The position numbers and the translations under genes were made by a program. The notes under the pieces were generated by a model that was not told the DNA's origin, ran no database searches, and saw only the letters and a program-made list of their open reading frames with translations. This document shows, piece by piece, positions 63,617 to 64,000 of a DNA stretch of 64,000 nucleotides; position 1 is the stretch's first letter, and every line of letters starts with the position of its first letter. The DNA comes from Ecdyonurus torrentis (Eukaryota; Arthropoda; Insecta; Ephemeroptera; Heptageniidae): assembly GCA_949318235.1 (NCBI GenBank), contig OX439134.1, forward strand, positions 16,314,874 through 16,378,873, in the 5' to 3' direction.

Positions 63617-64000
63617 TTAACATGGTGTTAACTATGACATACCGATGAAGGGAGACACTTTTCATCGATAGAATATATAAAATGTCACCACTCTGTCGCA
63701 TTTATATTTATGTCATTCACATATTTCTTAGTTGTGTCATCGTTAAAGTTTCACTCGGGTATAAATATTTAAGTTAATGTTCCCAATATTAATTAAACCC
63801 TTGTATTTAAATATTTGGTACTAAAATTAATAAGCTATATATAGATTTAAACAAAAAAAAATATTTAAAATAATTACTAAAAATGAAAGTATGCAGTTTC
63901 TGATAAATGAATTCTAAACAACTATCTTATGGAAATACCATATAATTAAATGGAACATTATACGTTAAATGAAGTCTCTAAAAGAGTGCATTCTGTGTCT

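Overview
The window is eukaryotic, almost certainly animal, nuclear DNA. It is very A+T-rich and full of long homopolymers and di-/tetranucleotide repeats. It has no bacterial-style gene packing, and its one clear gene is an intron-containing gene for a phosphotyrosine-binding (PTB/PID) domain protein, a metazoan domain type. Composition and the many short inverted-repeat elements suit an AT-rich invertebrate; I cannot name the species.

Only one protein-coding exon is secure: 24232-25545 on the minus strand. It holds about 245 nt of 5' UTR, a start codon at 25300 and 356 complete codons, and ends at a consensus 5' splice site. The apparent stop just after it lies inside the intron. A possible but unproven terminal exon on the same strand lies about 11 kb downstream (12866-12996). 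Its acceptor phase matches, it reads to a stop, and an AATAAA follows closely. The rest of the gene's introns and flanks hold no other convincing exon.

Most recognisable structure is non-autonomous transposon debris. (1) A foldback MITE with arms of about 140 bp and TTAA flanks occurs at 15941, 19205 and 20523. (2) A TTAA-flanked MITE of about 330 bp occurs at 9750, 17235, 18558 and 63263. (3) Another TTAA-flanked element with GGGAGTAGGGGACCGAC ends is at 13929, with a diverged relative at 16908. (4) A MITE of about 210 bp with CACGGAAA ends occurs at 8461, 28570, 32920, 45461 and 48748. (5) A 150-bp element with GTAC ends occurs at 7611, 38848 and 53699. (6) A dispersed repeat carrying CCCAGGCAGTT is scattered across the window. 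Single elements include a Tc1/mariner-like 119-bp MITE at 30376 and TA-flanked palindromic elements at 35252, 38663 and 56048. A 1.4-kb inverted repeat with arms of about 310-330 bp lies at 29751-31136.

Region by region: 0-9 kb is AT-rich sequence with simple repeats, including about 230 bp of (TTTA)n. 9.7-21 kb is a dense MITE cluster. 24-25.5 kb is the PTB exon. 26-36 kb has several foldback elements. 36-64 kb is mostly featureless AT-rich DNA with isolated MITEs, long (CT)n/(GA)n tracts and a less AT-rich island at 61.0-61.9 kb. I saw no tRNA, rRNA, CRISPR or intact transposase gene.
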